DNA of 64,000 nucleotides from Halobacterium noricense. GTDB lineage: Archaea; Halobacteriota; Halobacteria; Halobacteriales; Halobacteriaceae. The DNA lies in assembly GCF_021233435.1 (NCBI RefSeq), contig NZ_CP089468.1, forward strand, positions 2,528,597 to 2,592,596, given 5' to 3'. The notes beneath the pieces are model-generated. The model was not told where the DNA came from. It saw only the letters and a program-made list of their open reading frames with translations, and did no database searches. A program made the position numbers and the translations under genes. This document shows positions 25,140 to 34,878 of this stretch, piece by piece (within the stretch, counting starts at the first letter, position 1; the number at the start of each line of letters is the position of its first letter).

Positions 25140-26258
25140 ATGCTCGTCGAGGAAGGCGGCGTGACCGTCGAAGTACCCGGGGAGGCCGGCGGCGGCGAGG
25201 GTGTCGGCGAAGGCGTGTTCTTCAACCCCACGCAGGAACTCAACCGGGACCTGACGGTCGCGGCGCTGTCGGCGTACCGCGAGCGCGAGCCGCGCGCGGG
25301 GACGTACCTCGACGCGATGGCCGCCAGCGGCATCCGCGGCGTGCGCGCGGCCAACAACGACTGGAAAACGACGCTCGCGGACCTCGACCCCGATTCGGTC
25401 GAACTCTCGCGGGCGAACCTCGCGCGCAACGACCTCGACGGCGAGGTCGTCCAGCGCAACGTCAACAGCCTCCTCCACGAGGACGGCCAGTTCTTCGACG
25501 TCGTCGACCTCGACCCGTTCGGGACGCCGATTCCGTTCGCGGACGCGGCGTTCGCGAACGCCCGCAACCTCGTCTGCGTCACCGCGACCGACACCGCGCC
25601 GCTGTGTGGTGCGCACTTCGAATCCGGCGTCCGGAAGTACTCCGCAGTCCCCCGGAACACTGAGTACCACGCCGAGATGGGGCTGCGCGTGCTGCTGTCC
25701 GCGCTCGCCCGCACCGCCGCGCGCTACGACGTCGGCGTCACGCCCATCTTCAGCCACGTCAGCGACCACTACGTCCGTACGTACCTCGACCTCTCACACA
25801 CCGCGACCGAGGCCAACGAAGCCATCGACGAACTCGGCTACGTCTACCACTGCCAGGAATGCCTCCACCGCGAGTACGAGTACGGCCTGATTGCGGACTC
25901 GCCGGAGACGTGTCCGCGCTGCGGCGGCCGGCAGGTGCTGCCTGCAGGCCCGCTGTGGCTCGGCCCCGCCCACGACAGAGAGTTCGTCGCGGGGGTCCGC
26001 GAGCACGTCACCGACTACATGGGTACCGCCAAGCGCGCGCGCAAACTACTCGATACCATCGCGGGCGAGCTCCACGAACCCACGCACTTCGACCAACACC
26101 GCCTCTACAAGCAGTGGTCCGAGCCCGCCGTGGGCATGGACGAGTTCCTCGACGAACTCCGCGAGGCGGGGCTGGCGGCCTCGCGCACGCAGTACGGCGG
26201 CACGACGTTCAAGACCGACGGCACGCTCGCCGACGTCGAGGCCGCGGTCCGCGAGTAG
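25140..26258 (+). CDS. trm1: tRNA (guanine26-N2)-dimethyltransferase
   Basis: A 372-residue Trm1. The SAM site is [16 protein letters not shown] near residues 55-70, the catalytic-type motif DLDPFGTP near 123, and two CxxC-like pairs in [10 protein letters not shown] and TCPRCGGRQ make a zinc site in the C-terminal domain. It dimethylates G26 of tRNAs. ATG at 25140 ([13 protein letters not shown]) fits the family N-terminus; the upstream open frame is repeat sequence. Confidence 0.95.
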   Translation: MLVEEGGVTVEVPGEAGGGEGVGEGVFFNPTQELNRDLTVAALSAYREREPRAGTYLDAMAASGIRGVRAANNDWKTTLADLDPDSVELSRANLARNDLDGEVVQRNVNSLLHEDGQFFDVVDLDPFGTPIPFADAAFANARNLVCVTATDTAPLCGAHFESGVRKYSAVPRNTEYHAEMGLRVLLSALARTAARYDVGVTPIFSHVSDHYVRTYLDLSHTATEANEAIDELGYVYHCQECLHREYEYGLIADSPETCPRCGGRQVLPAGPLWLGPAHDREFVAGVREHVTDYMGTAKRARKLLDTIAGELHEPTHFDQHRLYKQWSEPAVGMDEFLDELREAGLAASRTQYGGTTFKTDGTLADVEAAVRE

Positions 26259-26280
26259 CCGGCGCGCAGTAGCCCGATTT

Positions 26281-27477
26281 ATGACCCACCACGTCGAAGC
26301 CCGTGACGTGACACGAATCGGGTCCGCCGTCGGGGTCGCGCGGCGCGTGGTCGGGACGGCCCAGGACGAGCAAGTGACGTTCCTCTCCGCGGCTGTCGCC
26401 TACTACGCGTTCGTTTCGCTGATTCCGCTGCTGGTGTTGGCGGTCGCGGTCGGGACCGCGCTCGGCGGCGTCGAACTCGTCGACGGCGTCGTCGGCGCGC
26501 TCGACCAGTTCCTCACCGCGTCCGGCGAGCAGGCACTCCGGGACGCGATGACGAACGCGCGCGGCCGCACGAGCGCGACGGCCATCAGCCTCCTGCTGTT
26601 GACGTGGTCCGCGCTCAAACTGTTCCGCGGCCTCGACGTGGCGTTCTCGCAGGTGTACGGCGTCCAGGAGCCCGAGTCGCTGCTCGAACAGGTCGTCGAC
26701 GGCGTCGTCGTGCTGCTGACGCTGCCGCTGGCGGTCGGCGCAGCAATCGTGGTGACCGTGCTCGTGCCGTATCTCGACGTCCTTCCGTACCTCGACCTCG
26801 CCAGCGCGCTGACGCTGCCGGTCGCGCTCACGCTGGTGTTCCTGCCGTCGTACTACGTCTTCCCGGACGTCGAGATGTCCGTCCGGGAAGCGCTGCCGGG
26901 CGCAGCGTTCGCCGCGGTCGGGTGGACGCTGCTCGTGCAGGGGTTCCGCGTGTACGCCGCGTACGTCGGCGGCGGCGAACTGTACGGGATTCTGGGCGGC
27001 GCGCTACTCCTCGTGACGTGGCTGTACTTCGGCGGCATCGTTATCACCCTCGGTGCGGTACTCAACGCCGTGCTGTCGGGACGACCTGACGACGACGAGA
27101 AGCCGGAGCCCGAGCCACCGAACGAGGCACCGGACGTCGCCGAGCTCGGCGCGGAAGTCGAGGCGTTGCGCGCAGAACTGGACGCCAAGACCGTGCGCAA
27201 GTCCGAGCTGGAGGCGGACCTCAAGCAGTACGTCCGCCAGCGCCTGCGCCGCGGAAAGGCCCGCGGCTGGGGGCCCTACCTCGTGTTGCTGTACGGCACC
27301 CTGATGACCGTCGGCGCGTTCCACTACCTCGACGGCGGCTGGTCGATACTGGCGATGCTCGTGGTGTGGCTGTCGACGCTGGGCCTGTACGTGCTGATGG
27401 TGTTGTTCGGCCTGAGCATCAACGCGGTCGGACTTCCGAGCCGCATCGCCGACCGCGTGCGGTCGTGGCGACGATGA
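26281..27477 (+). CDS. YihY/BrkB family inner-membrane protein with coiled-coil insert
   Basis: A 398-residue protein. The BrkB region (about 35-255) has six hydrophobic spans with the family phrases FLSAAVAYYAFVSLIPLLVL and GILGGALLLVTWLYFGGIVI. An acidic linker and a short coiled coil (VEALRAELDAKTVRKSELEA) follow, then two extra C-terminal spans not seen in the basic family. Function unknown; the old RNase BN name is not supported. The stop overlaps the PAP2 gene start (ATGA). Confidence 0.85.
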   Translation: MTHHVEARDVTRIGSAVGVARRVVGTAQDEQVTFLSAAVAYYAFVSLIPLLVLAVAVGTALGGVELVDGVVGALDQFLTASGEQALRDAMTNARGRTSATAISLLLLTWSALKLFRGLDVAFSQVYGVQEPESLLEQVVDGVVVLLTLPLAVGAAIVVTVLVPYLDVLPYLDLASALTLPVALTLVFLPSYYVFPDVEMSVREALPGAAFAAVGWTLLVQGFRVYAAYVGGGELYGILGGALLLVTWLYFGGIVITLGAVLNAVLSGRPDDDEKPEPEPPNEAPDVAELGAEVEALRAELDAKTVRKSELEADLKQYVRQRLRRGKARGWGPYLVLLYGTLMTVGAFHYLDGGWSILAMLVVWLSTLGLYVLMVLFGLSINAVGLPSRIADRVRSWRR

Positions 27478-28298
27478 GCCCGATCGACAGGAGCGTCAGC
27501 GTCACGGAGACGCTGGCGGGCGGCGTCCCCGAGACGCTGGTGCCGGTGTTTGTGGTGTTGACGTTCCTCGGGAGCACGTGGTTCGTGACGACCGTCGGCC
27601 CCGCGGTCTACCTGTTCGGCCCAAAGCGCGGCTGGCTGTCGCGCCGCGACGGCGCGCGCCTGCTCGCGGTGAGCATCGGCGCGCTCGCGCTCGTCGTGCT
27701 CGCGAAGGGCCTGTTCGCGGAGCCGCGGCCCCCCGAGTCGGTGATGCGCATCGCCGAGGACGGCAACGGCTTCCCGAGCGGCCACGCGACCGGCGCGGCG
27801 GCGTTCTACGGCGGGCTCGCGGCGCTGCTCGACGTGAACGACCGCGCGCGCCGGTACGCCGCAGCGGCCGGGATGATTGCGCTCGTCGCATTCACGCGGC
27901 TCGTGCTCGGCGTCCACTACCTCGGCGACGTGGTCGCGGGCGCGCTCCTCGGCACGGCGTTCGTCGCGGGGCTGCTCGCGCTCACCCGCCGCCGCATCGG
28001 CTACGGGTTCGTCGTCGCGGCCGTCACCGCCGTCGCGGCCGTCGTACTCGTTGGCCCCACGGAGGACCCGGTCGCGGCGCTCGGCGGGACGGTCGGCGCG
28101 CTCGTCGGCTGGTGGCTGGTGACCCGCCGCGGCGCGCTGCTGAACGACGTCCCGGTGAAGGCCGCGGCCCCCATTCTCGTCGTGCTCGGCGGGGCCGCAG
28201 CGCTCACGCTGAAAGTCGACGCAGTGTTGCCCGCGATCGGCGTCGCGCACGCTGTCGCCGGCGTCGCGTTCGTCGCGCTTCCGGTCCTGCGGCAGTAA
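27474..28298 (+). CDS. PAP2 superfamily membrane phosphatase
   Basis: A 274-residue multi-span protein with the three PAP2 motifs: KGLFAEPRP (K-x6-RP), FPSGHATGA (PSGH) and TRLVLGVHYLGD (the SRxxxxxHxxxD motif with T for S). It should remove phosphate from a lipid such as polyprenyl pyrophosphate or phosphatidate. Translationally coupled to the BrkB gene. Extra C-terminal spans follow the catalytic core. Confidence 0.88.
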   Translation: MSPIDRSVSVTETLAGGVPETLVPVFVVLTFLGSTWFVTTVGPAVYLFGPKRGWLSRRDGARLLAVSIGALALVVLAKGLFAEPRPPESVMRIAEDGNGFPSGHATGAAAFYGGLAALLDVNDRARRYAAAAGMIALVAFTRLVLGVHYLGDVVAGALLGTAFVAGLLALTRRRIGYGFVVAAVTAVAAVVLVGPTEDPVAALGGTVGALVGWWLVTRRGALLNDVPVKAAAPILVVLGGAAALTLKVDAVLPAIGVAHAVAGVAFVALPVLRQ

Positions 28299-28349
28299 CG
28301 CCGTCGCTGGTCGGCGCGCGACGCGAAAGAAAACGCGGAGTGGAGCCGT

Positions 28350-29726
28350 TTAGAACTTCTCGAGGTAGCGGTCGAGCTCCCAGTCGGAGACGTCGACGCG
28401 GTAGTCGTCGTACTCTGCGTTCTTCGCTTCGAGGAACTTCTCGGCGACGTGGTCGCCGAGCGCGTCCAGGACGACCTCGTCGTCTTCGAGTTCGTCGAGG
28501 GCGTCACCGAGGTTCGACGGCAGCGTTTCGATGCCGTACTCCTCGCGCTTGGCCTCGTCGAACTCGTAGATGTTCTCGCGGACCGGGTCGTCGCAGTCGA
28601 GGCCGCGCTCGATGCCGTCGAGGCCGGCGTGGATGAGCGCCGCGAACGCCAGGTATGGGTTACACGACGGGTCCGGGAAGCGCGCTTCGATGCGGCTCGC
28701 GGACGGCACGCGCGCCGCGGGCTTGCGGATGAGCGCGGAGCGGTTGCGGTCCGACCACGCGACGTACACCGGCGCTTCGTAGCCGGGGACGAGGCGCTTG
28801 TAGGAGTTCACGGTCGGGTTCGTGACCGCGGCCAGCGCCGGCGCGTGTTCGAGGACGCCAGCGGTGAACTGCTTGGCCGTCTCCGAGAGGTCGAACTCGT
28901 CGTCGGGGTCGTGGAACGCGTTCTCGCCGTCGTCGGTGAACAGCGAGAAGTGCGCGTGCATCCCGGAGCCGTTGATGCGCGGGATGGGCTTGGGCATGAA
29001 CGTCGCGTGGAGGTCGTGCTGGGCCGCGATGGCGCGCACGACGGTGCGGAACGTCCCGACGTTGTCGGCGGTCGTGAGGGCGTCGTCGTACTCGAAGTTG
29101 ATTTCGTGTTGCCCCTCCGCAACCTCGTGGTGAGAGGCTTCGATTTCGAAGCCCATGTCTTCGAGACCGTAGATGATGTCGCGGCGGACGTCGCTCGCGA
29201 GGTCCTTCGGCGCGAGGTCGAAGTAGCCGCCGGCGTCGTTGGTCTTCGTCGTCGCGCGGCCGTCCTCGTCCTCCTCGAAGAGGAAGAACTCGGGTTCGGG
29301 TGCGGCGTTGACGGTGTAGCCCATCTCCTCGGCGCGGTCGAGGGCCTGCTTGAGCACGTAGCGCGGGTCGCCCTCGAACGGTTCACCGGTGGAGGTGTCG
29401 ACGACGTCGCAGATGAGGCGCGCAGCGCCACCTTCTTCCTCGTCCTTGCGGGTGCGCCACGGAAGCACGGAGAACGTCTCGGGGTCGGGAACGAGGCGCA
29501 TGTCCGACTCCTGGATGCGGACGAAGCCTTCGATGGACGAACCGTCGAAGTAGATACCGTCCTCGAACGCCTTCTCCGCCTGACTGGCGGGGATGGAGAC
29601 GTTTTTCACGGTGCCGAGGATGTCCGTGAACTGGAGACGGAGGAAGTCGATGTTCTGTTCGTCTATCTTCTCGAGTACTGCCTGCTCGCTCGGGCTGAGG
29701 CCCTCACTAGGATTCCCGTTCGTCAT
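28350..29726 (-). CDS. glnA: Glutamine synthetase (type I)
   Basis: A 458-residue GSI enzyme making glutamine from glutamate, ammonia and ATP. Seen are [34 protein letters not shown], the [12 protein letters not shown] active-site segment and [15 protein letters not shown] at 29726 (MTNGNPSEG) was chosen because a TATA box lies 31-38 nt upstream and the family N-terminus begins here. Divergent from an Lrp regulator, the same pairing as in Halobacterium. Confidence 0.96.
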   Translation of the reverse strand: MTNGNPSEGLSPSEQAVLEKIDEQNIDFLRLQFTDILGTVKNVSIPASQAEKAFEDGIYFDGSSIEGFVRIQESDMRLVPDPETFSVLPWRTRKDEEEGGAARLICDVVDTSTGEPFEGDPRYVLKQALDRAEEMGYTVNAAPEPEFFLFEEDEDGRATTKTNDAGGYFDLAPKDLASDVRRDIIYGLEDMGFEIEASHHEVAEGQHEINFEYDDALTTADNVGTFRTVVRAIAAQHDLHATFMPKPIPRINGSGMHAHFSLFTDDGENAFHDPDDEFDLSETAKQFTAGVLEHAPALAAVTNPTVNSYKRLVPGYEAPVYVAWSDRNRSALIRKPAARVPSASRIEARFPDPSCNPYLAFAALIHAGLDGIERGLDCDDPVRENIYEFDEAKREEYGIETLPSNLGDALDELEDDEVVLDALGDHVAEKFLEAKNAEYDDYRVDVSDWELDRYLEKF

Positions 29727-29756
29727 ATCTGTGGACAGTCCAGACGAGTACATCCA

Positions 29757-29764
29757 CTATTAAA
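29757..29764 (-). promoter_or_regulatory. TATA box of glnA
   Basis: TTTAATAG on the minus strand, 31-38 nt before the glnA ATG, in the 124-bp region shared with the divergent lrp gene. Good spacing for a leaderless transcript. Confidence 0.55.
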
Positions 29765-29818
29765 GCAGTAGCGGTTAGCGTAATTTTGGGAGATGAAACG
29801 ATAACTGAACATTCGTAA

Positions 29819-29828
29819 ACTTCTATAT
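29819..29828 (+). promoter_or_regulatory. TATA box of lrp
   Basis: CTTCTATATG lies 23-32 nt before the lrp ATG at 29851, giving a leaderless transcript. It supports that start rather than the in-frame ATG at 29827, which overlaps the box itself. Confidence 0.6.
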
Positions 29829-29850
29829 GCCGGAGACGGTAGGGGTGTGT

Positions 29851-30312
29851 ATGACGTACGAAAACCTCGACGCGCACCTCGTCAACGAACTGCTGGCCGA
29901 CGGCCGCGCCAGCCTCCGCAGTCTCGCCGACGAACTCGACGTATCGGTGACTACCGTCTCCAACCACCTCAAAGACTTGGAAAACGAGGGCGTCATCGAG
30001 GGGTACGTCCCGATCGTCGACTACGACCAGCTCGGCTACGACGTCACCGCCATCATCCAACTCAAGGTCGAGGGTGGCGCGCTCCCCGACATCACCGACC
30101 GCTTCCGCGACCACAAGCAGATGGTCTCCGTCTACGAGGTCACCGGCGACCACGACGTCATCGCCGTCGGGAAGTTCAACGACACCGACGACATGAACGC
30201 GCTCATCAAGGAACTGCTCTCGGACGCCGACATCAAGGAGTCCAACACGAGCGTCGTGCTCAACGCCGCCGCCGAACACCAGCAGTTCGAACTCGACGTC
30301 GACGACGAGTAA
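29851..30312 (+). CDS. lrp: Lrp/AsnC family regulator
   Basis: A 153-residue protein. An N-terminal HTH ([19 protein letters not shown] then [16 protein letters not shown]) is followed by a RAM/AsnC ligand domain ([35 protein letters not shown]). The neighbour glnA suggests it senses or controls amino acid and nitrogen state; binding to the shared promoter is inferred. Haloarchaeal Lrp of this type is known next to glnA. Confidence 0.92.
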   Translation: MTYENLDAHLVNELLADGRASLRSLADELDVSVTTVSNHLKDLENEGVIEGYVPIVDYDQLGYDVTAIIQLKVEGGALPDITDRFRDHKQMVSVYEVTGDHDVIAVGKFNDTDDMNALIKELLSDADIKESNTSVVLNAAAEHQQFELDVDDE

Positions 30313-30469
30313 CGCGACCACTCCTTTCTGCGACCGCGCGTGACCCGGAGCCGCCCCTGTCCAGCGAAACATCGAAAGAAAATCGTGAGTAGTCAGCGGA
30401 CGGTGCAGCGCGGAGGAACGGGCGCATCCGGCAACCGGAGGTCGCCGGTTCACAGCGCGCGAAGCGCGC

Positions 30470-30563
30470 TGGCGCCGAACCCACCGAAGGTGGGTGACGG
30501 CGCTTTTTCCCCAAGTTTTTGCGAACGAGCGGCCGAAGGCCGCGAGTGTAGCAAAAAGTGGGT
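30470..30563. repeat. 3'-end dispersed repeat element, copy D
   Basis: Between the convergent lrp and thermosome genes. Modules: CCACC-gaa-GGTGG, then GCTTTTTCCCCAAGTTTTTGC, the hairpin GCGGCC-gaa-GGCCGC and a GCAAAAAGTGGG end that touches the thermosome stop codon. Read on the minus strand, the thermosome TAA is followed by ACCCACTTTTT, a good archaeal terminator tract. A smaller hairpin AGCGCGC-gaa-GCGCGCT lies just to the left. Confidence 0.75.
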
Positions 30564-32228
30564 TTACATCATCCCGCCCATGCCGCCGCCCATGCCGCCT
30601 GCGGGGCCGCCGGCACCGCCCTCGTCACCCTTGTCGGTGGAGAGGTCGCCGGCGGAGATGATGTCGTCGATTTTGAGCACGAGGTTCGCGGCTTCGGAGG
30701 CGCTCGTGACGGCCTGCTCTTTGGCGTGTGCGGGCTCGACGACACCGGCTTCGAAGGTGTCTTCGAGGTTGCCGGAGAGCACGTTGAGGCCGGTGCGTTC
30801 CTCGCCGGATTCGTGCGCGGAGCGCAGGTCGACGAGCGTGTCGATGGAGTCGAGGCCGGCGTTCTCGGCGAGCACGCGCGGCACGAGCTCCAGGGAGTCC
30901 GCGAACGCTTCGACGGCGAGCTGTTCGCGGCCGGAGACGGAGTCCGCGAAGTCGCGGAGGCGGTCGGCGACTTCGACTTCGATGGCACCGCCGCCGGGGA
31001 GGACGCGACCGTCGCTGAGCGTCTGCGCGGAGACGTCGAGGGCGTCAGTGACGCCGCGTTCGAGCTCGTCGACGACGTGGTCGGTGGAGGCGCGCAGGAG
31101 GATGGTGACGCCGTGGGCGTCCTCGTCGTGACCTTCGACGTAGAAGAGTTCGTCCTCGCTGTCGCGGGAGATAGAGCCGCTGGCGACGTTGGCTGCGGTC
31201 GCGGAGTCGAGGTCCGTGACGACCGCCGTGTTGAGGACGTTCGTCAGGAACTCGATGTCGGACTTCTTGGTGCGGCGGATGGCGAGGATGCCCTCCTTCG
31301 CGAGGTAGTGCTGGGCCATGTCGTCGATGCCCTTCTGGCAGAAGACGACGTTCGCGCCGGTGTCGACGATCTGCTGGACCTTCTGCTTGAGCTGCTCCTC
31401 TTCCTGGTCGAGGAAGGACTGGAGCTGGTCGGGGCTCTCGATGTTGACGGAGGTGTCGGCTTCGGCTTCCTCGACCTCGATGGCCTCGTTCAGCAGGAGA
31501 ATTTCGGCGTCCTCGACGTCCGTGGGCATCTCGTCGTGGACCGGGTCCTTGTCGATGGCGGCACCGACGAGGAGCTCGGAGTCACCGACCGCGCGGCCGG
31601 TCTGGGTCTCGACGTTGATGTTCGCGGCGTCGACGACGGTGCTGCCGTCGGCGGCTTCGACGGAGACCTGGTTGATGGCGTCGTAGATGATGCCGGAGAG
31701 CAGCTCCTTGTCGAGCTCGGCACCCTTGCCGGTCATGGAGGTCTCGGCGACGCTGCGGATGAGGTCCTCGTCCTCGGGGTCGACGTCGATGGCGACGTTG
31801 TCGACTTCCTCGCGGGCCTGCTCGGCGGCGAGGTTGTAGCCCTTGATGATGGCGGTCGGGTGGATGTCGCGCTCGAGGAGGTCCTCGGCGTTCTTGAGGA
31901 GTTCGCCCGCGATGGCGACCGCGGTCGTCGTGCCGTCGCCGGCCTCGTCTTCCTGGGTTTCGGCGACTTCGACGATCATCTCAGCGGTCGGGTTGTCGAT
32001 GTCCATCTCCTGGAGGATGGTGACGCCGTCGTTCGTGATGGTGACGTCGCCCATCGAGGAGACGAGCATCTTGTCCATCCCTTTCGGGCCGAGTGTGGAG
32101 CGAACGGCGTCCGCGACGGCTCGTGCCGCGGAGATGTTGTGCTCCTGGGCGTCCTTGTCCTTCACGCGCTGTGCGTCGTCTCCCATGATGATCATGGGCT
32201 GCCCCTGCATCCGCTGTTGTTGTGCCAT
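30564..32228 (-). CDS. Thermosome subunit (group II chaperonin)
   Basis: A 554-residue CCT/thermosome subunit that folds proteins in a two-ring ATP-driven complex. Marks are [19 protein letters not shown], the ATP-site [15 protein letters not shown], and the tail [11 protein letters not shown] typical of archaeal subunits. ATG at 32228 follows a strong TATA box. Haloarchaea usually have two or three paralogues; which one this is cannot be told, so no symbol is given. Its stop sits on repeat element D. Confidence 0.96.
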   Translation of the reverse strand: MAQQQRMQGQPMIIMGDDAQRVKDKDAQEHNISAARAVADAVRSTLGPKGMDKMLVSSMGDVTITNDGVTILQEMDIDNPTAEMIVEVAETQEDEAGDGTTTAVAIAGELLKNAEDLLERDIHPTAIIKGYNLAAEQAREEVDNVAIDVDPEDEDLIRSVAETSMTGKGAELDKELLSGIIYDAINQVSVEAADGSTVVDAANINVETQTGRAVGDSELLVGAAIDKDPVHDEMPTDVEDAEILLLNEAIEVEEAEADTSVNIESPDQLQSFLDQEEEQLKQKVQQIVDTGANVVFCQKGIDDMAQHYLAKEGILAIRRTKKSDIEFLTNVLNTAVVTDLDSATAANVASGSISRDSEDELFYVEGHDEDAHGVTILLRASTDHVVDELERGVTDALDVSAQTLSDGRVLPGGGAIEVEVADRLRDFADSVSGREQLAVEAFADSLELVPRVLAENAGLDSIDTLVDLRSAHESGEERTGLNVLSGNLEDTFEAGVVEPAHAKEQAVTSASEAANLVLKIDDIISAGDLSTDKGDEGGAGGPAGGMGGGMGGMM

Positions 32229-32255
32229 AGGTACCTGGATGATTGATTGTGATTC

Positions 32256-32263
32256 TATATAAA
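32256..32263 (-). promoter_or_regulatory. Strong TATA box of the thermosome gene
   Basis: TTTATATA on the minus strand, 28-35 nt before the ATG, with a CGAAACGG purine-rich BRE-like stretch further upstream. Haloarchaeal chaperonin genes are heat-inducible from such core promoters (known for Haloferax cct1); induction here is inferred. Confidence 0.65.
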
Positions 32264-32398
32264 GTCTTCTATTCCGTTTCGAGACCGGTCCCGCACCGAA
32301 CGGGAGAAGACGCCCTGAGTCCCGCGGAAAATCACTACACGGCCCGAATAGTGTGTTAGTCGTTCACATGAGACGAGCGCGGCGAACCGGCCTTTAAG

Positions 32399-32620
32399 TC
32401 AGGCGACGTCGGACTCGTGCTCGACTAGCTCCGCCATCGCGAACTCCGGCTCAACGCGGTCGATGCGCACCCGCACGCGGTCGCCCATGTCGGCCTCCGG
32501 CACCAGCACCACGAAGTCGTCGACGTGTGCGACGCCGTCGCCCTCGTCGCCGATGTCCTCGACGTCCACGACGTACTCCTCGTCCTCCTCGACCGGTACG
32601 GGTGTGTCTGATTCGCGCAT
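32399..32620 (-). CDS. TRAM-domain small protein
   Basis: A 73-residue protein formed almost only of a TRAM beta-barrel: EYVVDVEDIGDEGDGVAHVD, FVVLVPEADMGDRVRVRIDR and EPEFAMAELVEH. Stand-alone TRAM proteins bind RNA and act as cold-shock-like chaperones in archaea. ATG at 32620 (MRESDTPVP). It sits alone on the minus strand, 170 nt after the thermosome promoter. Confidence 0.88.
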   Translation of the reverse strand: MRESDTPVPVEEDEEYVVDVEDIGDEGDGVAHVDDFVVLVPEADMGDRVRVRIDRVEPEFAMAELVEHESDVA

Positions 32621-32670
32621 ACACTCCCGTTCCCGACCCGGCGAAAAGAGCGCTGGGGCCGATGCGGCGG

Positions 32671-32949
32671 TCAGGACTCGTGGTGCGAGCGCCACGCGTC
32701 TTCGAGGTCGTCGCGGAAGTCGTGGAATTCGTTGACCGCGTAGTGGTGCGCGCCGATGCGCTCGCCGAGCGGCTCGCCAGTCTCCTCGTCGACCAGCGCG
32801 TAGTACTCGCGGGCGACGTCGCCGTCCTCGCGCTCCTCCTCGACTTTCTCCAACAGGAGGTCGCCGTACTCGACGCTCTCGCCCAACTCGTGGTAGCCCA
32901 GTTCCAGCACCTTCCGCGCGGTGTCCTCGTCGATGTTCGGCGGTTCCAT
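32671..32949 (-). CDS. Hypothetical haloarchaeal protein
   Basis: A 92-residue acidic protein (MEPPNIDEDTARKVLELGYH then KVEEEREDGDVAREYYALVD and GERIGAHHYAVNEFHDFRDD). It is mostly helical, without membrane spans, and rich in H, E and D toward the C-terminus. No family recognised. ATG at 32949 was chosen because the upstream extension looks non-coding. Confidence 0.65.
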   Translation of the reverse strand: MEPPNIDEDTARKVLELGYHELGESVEYGDLLLEKVEEEREDGDVAREYYALVDEETGEPLGERIGAHHYAVNEFHDFRDDLEDAWRSHHES

Positions 32950-33074
32950 ACCGACGACTCCGGCCGGCCCCCAAGTAGGCGCTGTGGCCGTTCGCTGGAA
33001 AACGCTGGATGCTCGATTACGCACTAGTTTGAGACGCCAACTCCCAAATAGAGCATACGCGCGGCTCTGCCTAC

Positions 33075-33148
33075 CGGGATTTGAACTGGAGGAAGACGGT
33101 CCTGCTCGCTGTGTTGCGCGGGCTGCGACTTCCAGAGTTCAAATCCCG
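33075..33148. repeat. T-arm-like palindrome next to tRNA-Ser
   Basis: Perfect 13-bp inverted arms CGGGATTTGAACT (33075-33087) and AGTTCAAATCCCG (33136-33148), with a second pair GGAAG/CTTCC just inside (33091-33095 and 33129-33133). Both arms carry the TTCAAATCC string of tRNA T-loops, but no acceptor, D or anticodon stem can be built, so it is not a tRNA gene. It looks like a dispersed palindrome or a tRNA-derived insertion scar. Confidence 0.7.
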
Positions 33149-33172
33149 CCGTCGTTTACGAAACCATCGCGC

Positions 33173-33198
33173 GCCCAGCGACAGAACCGTCGCTGGGC
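33173..33198 (-). terminator. Hairpin just downstream of tRNA-Ser
   Basis: GCCCAGCGAC and GTCGCTGGGC make a perfect 10-bp stem with a 6-nt loop, 20 nt past the tRNA 3' end (minus strand). It has no T-run, so it may be a processing or stability structure more than a classical archaeal terminator. Confidence 0.4.
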
Positions 33199-33217
33199 GG
33201 CGCGAGTACGGTGAAAG

Positions 33218-33299
33218 CGCCGGGACAGGGATTTGAACCCTGAACCCCGTAAGGGGACACGCTTTCCAGGCGTGCGCTTTGCCATTCGGCCATCCCGGC
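33218..33299 (-). tRNA. tRNA-Ser (anticodon GGA)
   Basis: An 82-nt class II tRNA on the minus strand. Acceptor GCCGGGA pairs with TCCCGGC, discriminator G. The anticodon arm CACGC-CTGGAAA-GCGTG gives GGA, reading UCC/UCU. The long variable arm (CCCC-ttac-GGGG) and T arm CAGGG-TTCAAAT-CCCTG are complete. No encoded CCA and no intron seen. Confidence 0.95.
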
Positions 33300-33345
33300 C
33301 CGTCGTAACCTATCCGGGTCTGTCGTTTAAACCCTTCTTTTCGCG

Positions 33346-33534
33346 TCAGCGGAGGCGAGTGGCCGCGAGGTGGGCGACCAGCGAGGACGCCGCGAAGACG
33401 ACGGCGGCGACGCCGAGCAGGGGGAGGAAGCCGACGCCGTCGCCGGTGAACAGCCGGTAGCCCTGCGCGAGCACGAGGAACGCGAGCGCGCCGACAGCGC
33501 CCCACGCCAGCGTATCCAACGTGGAGCGACGCAT
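33346..33534 (-). CDS. Small two-span membrane protein
   Basis: A 62-residue protein with two hydrophobic segments (about 8-25 and 35-57: AWGAVGALAFLVLAQGY and GFLPLLGVAAVVFAASSLVA). The ATG follows directly after the ridA stop codon (TAGATG), so it is translationally linked to ridA. Function unknown. Confidence 0.7.
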   Translation of the reverse strand: MRRSTLDTLAWGAVGALAFLVLAQGYRLFTGDGVGFLPLLGVAAVVFAASSLVAHLAATRLR

Positions 33535-33918
33535 CTAGTCGCGCTGGGCGGCGACGGCTTCGATTTCGACGGCCGCGCCCTTCGGGAGCGCCGAGACTTC
33601 GAGCGCGGAGCGGGCGGGCGGGTTGTCCTGGAAGTACTCCTTGTACGCCTCGTTCATCGCGTCGAAGTCGTCGATGTCGTCGAGGAACACCGAGACCTTG
33701 AGCACGTCCTGCATCGTGAGGCCCTCGGCTTCGAGGATGGCTTTGACGTTTTCGAGGCTCTGGCGGGTCTGGGTGGCGATGGGTTCGTCGTCGAGGAGGT
33801 CGCCGTCCGGCGTCAGGGGAATCTGGCCGGCGGTGAAGACGAGGTCGCCGTCGGTCGTCGCCTGGCTGTACGCGCCGACCGCGGCGGGCGCGTCGGGGGT
33901 GTCGATGATGCGTTTCAT
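33535..33918 (-). CDS. ridA: RidA family enamine/imine deaminase
   Basis: A 127-residue Rid/YjgF protein. Seen are AAVGAYSQATTDGDLVFTAG, the QTRQSLENVKAILEAEGL helix and NPPARSALEVSALPKGAAVE with the substrate-binding R of PPARSA and the E of the final IEAVA strand. It hydrolyses reactive 2-aminoacrylate/2-aminocrotonate made by PLP enzymes such as threonine deaminase, whose gene lies about 1 kb away. ATG at 33918. Confidence 0.92.
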   Translation of the reverse strand: MKRIIDTPDAPAAVGAYSQATTDGDLVFTAGQIPLTPDGDLLDDEPIATQTRQSLENVKAILEAEGLTMQDVLKVSVFLDDIDDFDAMNEAYKEYFQDNPPARSALEVSALPKGAAVEIEAVAAQRD

Positions 33919-34035
33919 GTCCGGTGAGTCGCGGTCACACGTATTAAAGACCGGCGTCAGCGTTCGACGGCGGCCGCGGAGCCGGCAGACCTTCGGAGCC
34001 ACCAGGTTCGTGTCCGTTCGCCCGCAAACGAGCGT

Positions 34036-34878
34036 ATGCGTGGCCGAACAGTCGCTGCCGGTCTCGCCGTATCTCTGGCTGGTGCCGCGGTGTGGCGAGC
34101 GCGCGACGTGCCGTTCAGTCCAGTGACCGGTGGGAGCCGCATCGGCGCGGAGTTCGTGACACGGCGCGGGCTCGCCGCCGAGGACGCCGAACTCGTCGGC
34201 GAGATGGACGACATGGCAGAGTTCGCGCGTCCCGACTTCGACCCGGAGCGCGTCGCGGGCGACGTGCGGCGGTTCTACGAGCGCACGACCGAGTACGAGA
34301 TGTTGCTGCGCGCGCGCTGGCACCGGCCGTTCCGGACGGGCGCGCGGCTCGCCGCACCCGTGACGACCCGCCTCCGTCAGTTGAATCTCCCAGGGCCGAG
34401 CGACGAGGACTGGCACCGACTGGGAAGCGAGTTCGTCGCGCTCGACCCCGACGTCGACTCACGGGACGGCGCGCGGGCGTGGATTCGCACGGACGAGGCC
34501 GGCGAGGCGGTGTTCGTGGCGCTGTACGCGAGCCACGAGCGCGACGGCGAACGGTTCGTGAACATCGCGGCCCCGCTGCCCGGCAGCAACCTCTCGACGG
34601 TGCTGTGCATCGGCCACCTCGGCGCGGGCGAACAGACGGGCGTGGAGTTGACGACGAGAGCGCCCGGCGACCCCGGCCTCTACTGGGTCACGCCGCCCGT
34701 CGGATTCGCGCTCCCGGCGGACCAGCGGTTCCGCGTGTGGCCGACGGACGGGTCGGTGAGCGCGCCCGCAGAAGTAGACGACCCGACCGACGGCGACGCG
34801 GTGGCGCTGGCGACCCACGAGATGTGGCTGTGTGGCGCGCAGTTCCTCACCGTCGAGTACGCGGTCGTCCCCGCGTAG
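34036..34878 (+). CDS. Hypothetical protein with N-terminal membrane anchor or signal
   Basis: A 280-residue protein. Residues 5-20 (TVAAGLAVSLAGAAVW) form a short hydrophobic anchor. The rest is soluble and beta-rich, with DFDPERVAGDVRRFYERTTE, FVNIAAPLPGSNLSTVLCIG and ATHEMWLCGAQFLTVEY. No family recognised, though it looks like a conserved haloarchaeal protein. Ends at the stop codon of the convergent ilvA. Confidence 0.65.
   Translation: MRGRTVAAGLAVSLAGAAVWRARDVPFSPVTGGSRIGAEFVTRRGLAAEDAELVGEMDDMAEFARPDFDPERVAGDVRRFYERTTEYEMLLRARWHRPFRTGARLAAPVTTRLRQLNLPGPSDEDWHRLGSEFVALDPDVDSRDGARAWIRTDEAGEAVFVALYASHERDGERFVNIAAPLPGSNLSTVLCIGHLGAGEQTGVELTTRAPGDPGLYWVTPPVGFALPADQRFRVWPTDGSVSAPAEVDDPTDGDAVALATHEMWLCGAQFLTVEYAVVPA

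Noticed and set aside
26281-27477. Ribonuclease BN
   Set aside because: The old name for YihY/BrkB proteins comes from a misassignment; only a membrane protein of unknown function is supported.
33075-33148. A second tRNA gene
   Set aside because: T-loop-like strings are present in both arms, but no acceptor, D or anticodon stems can be formed.
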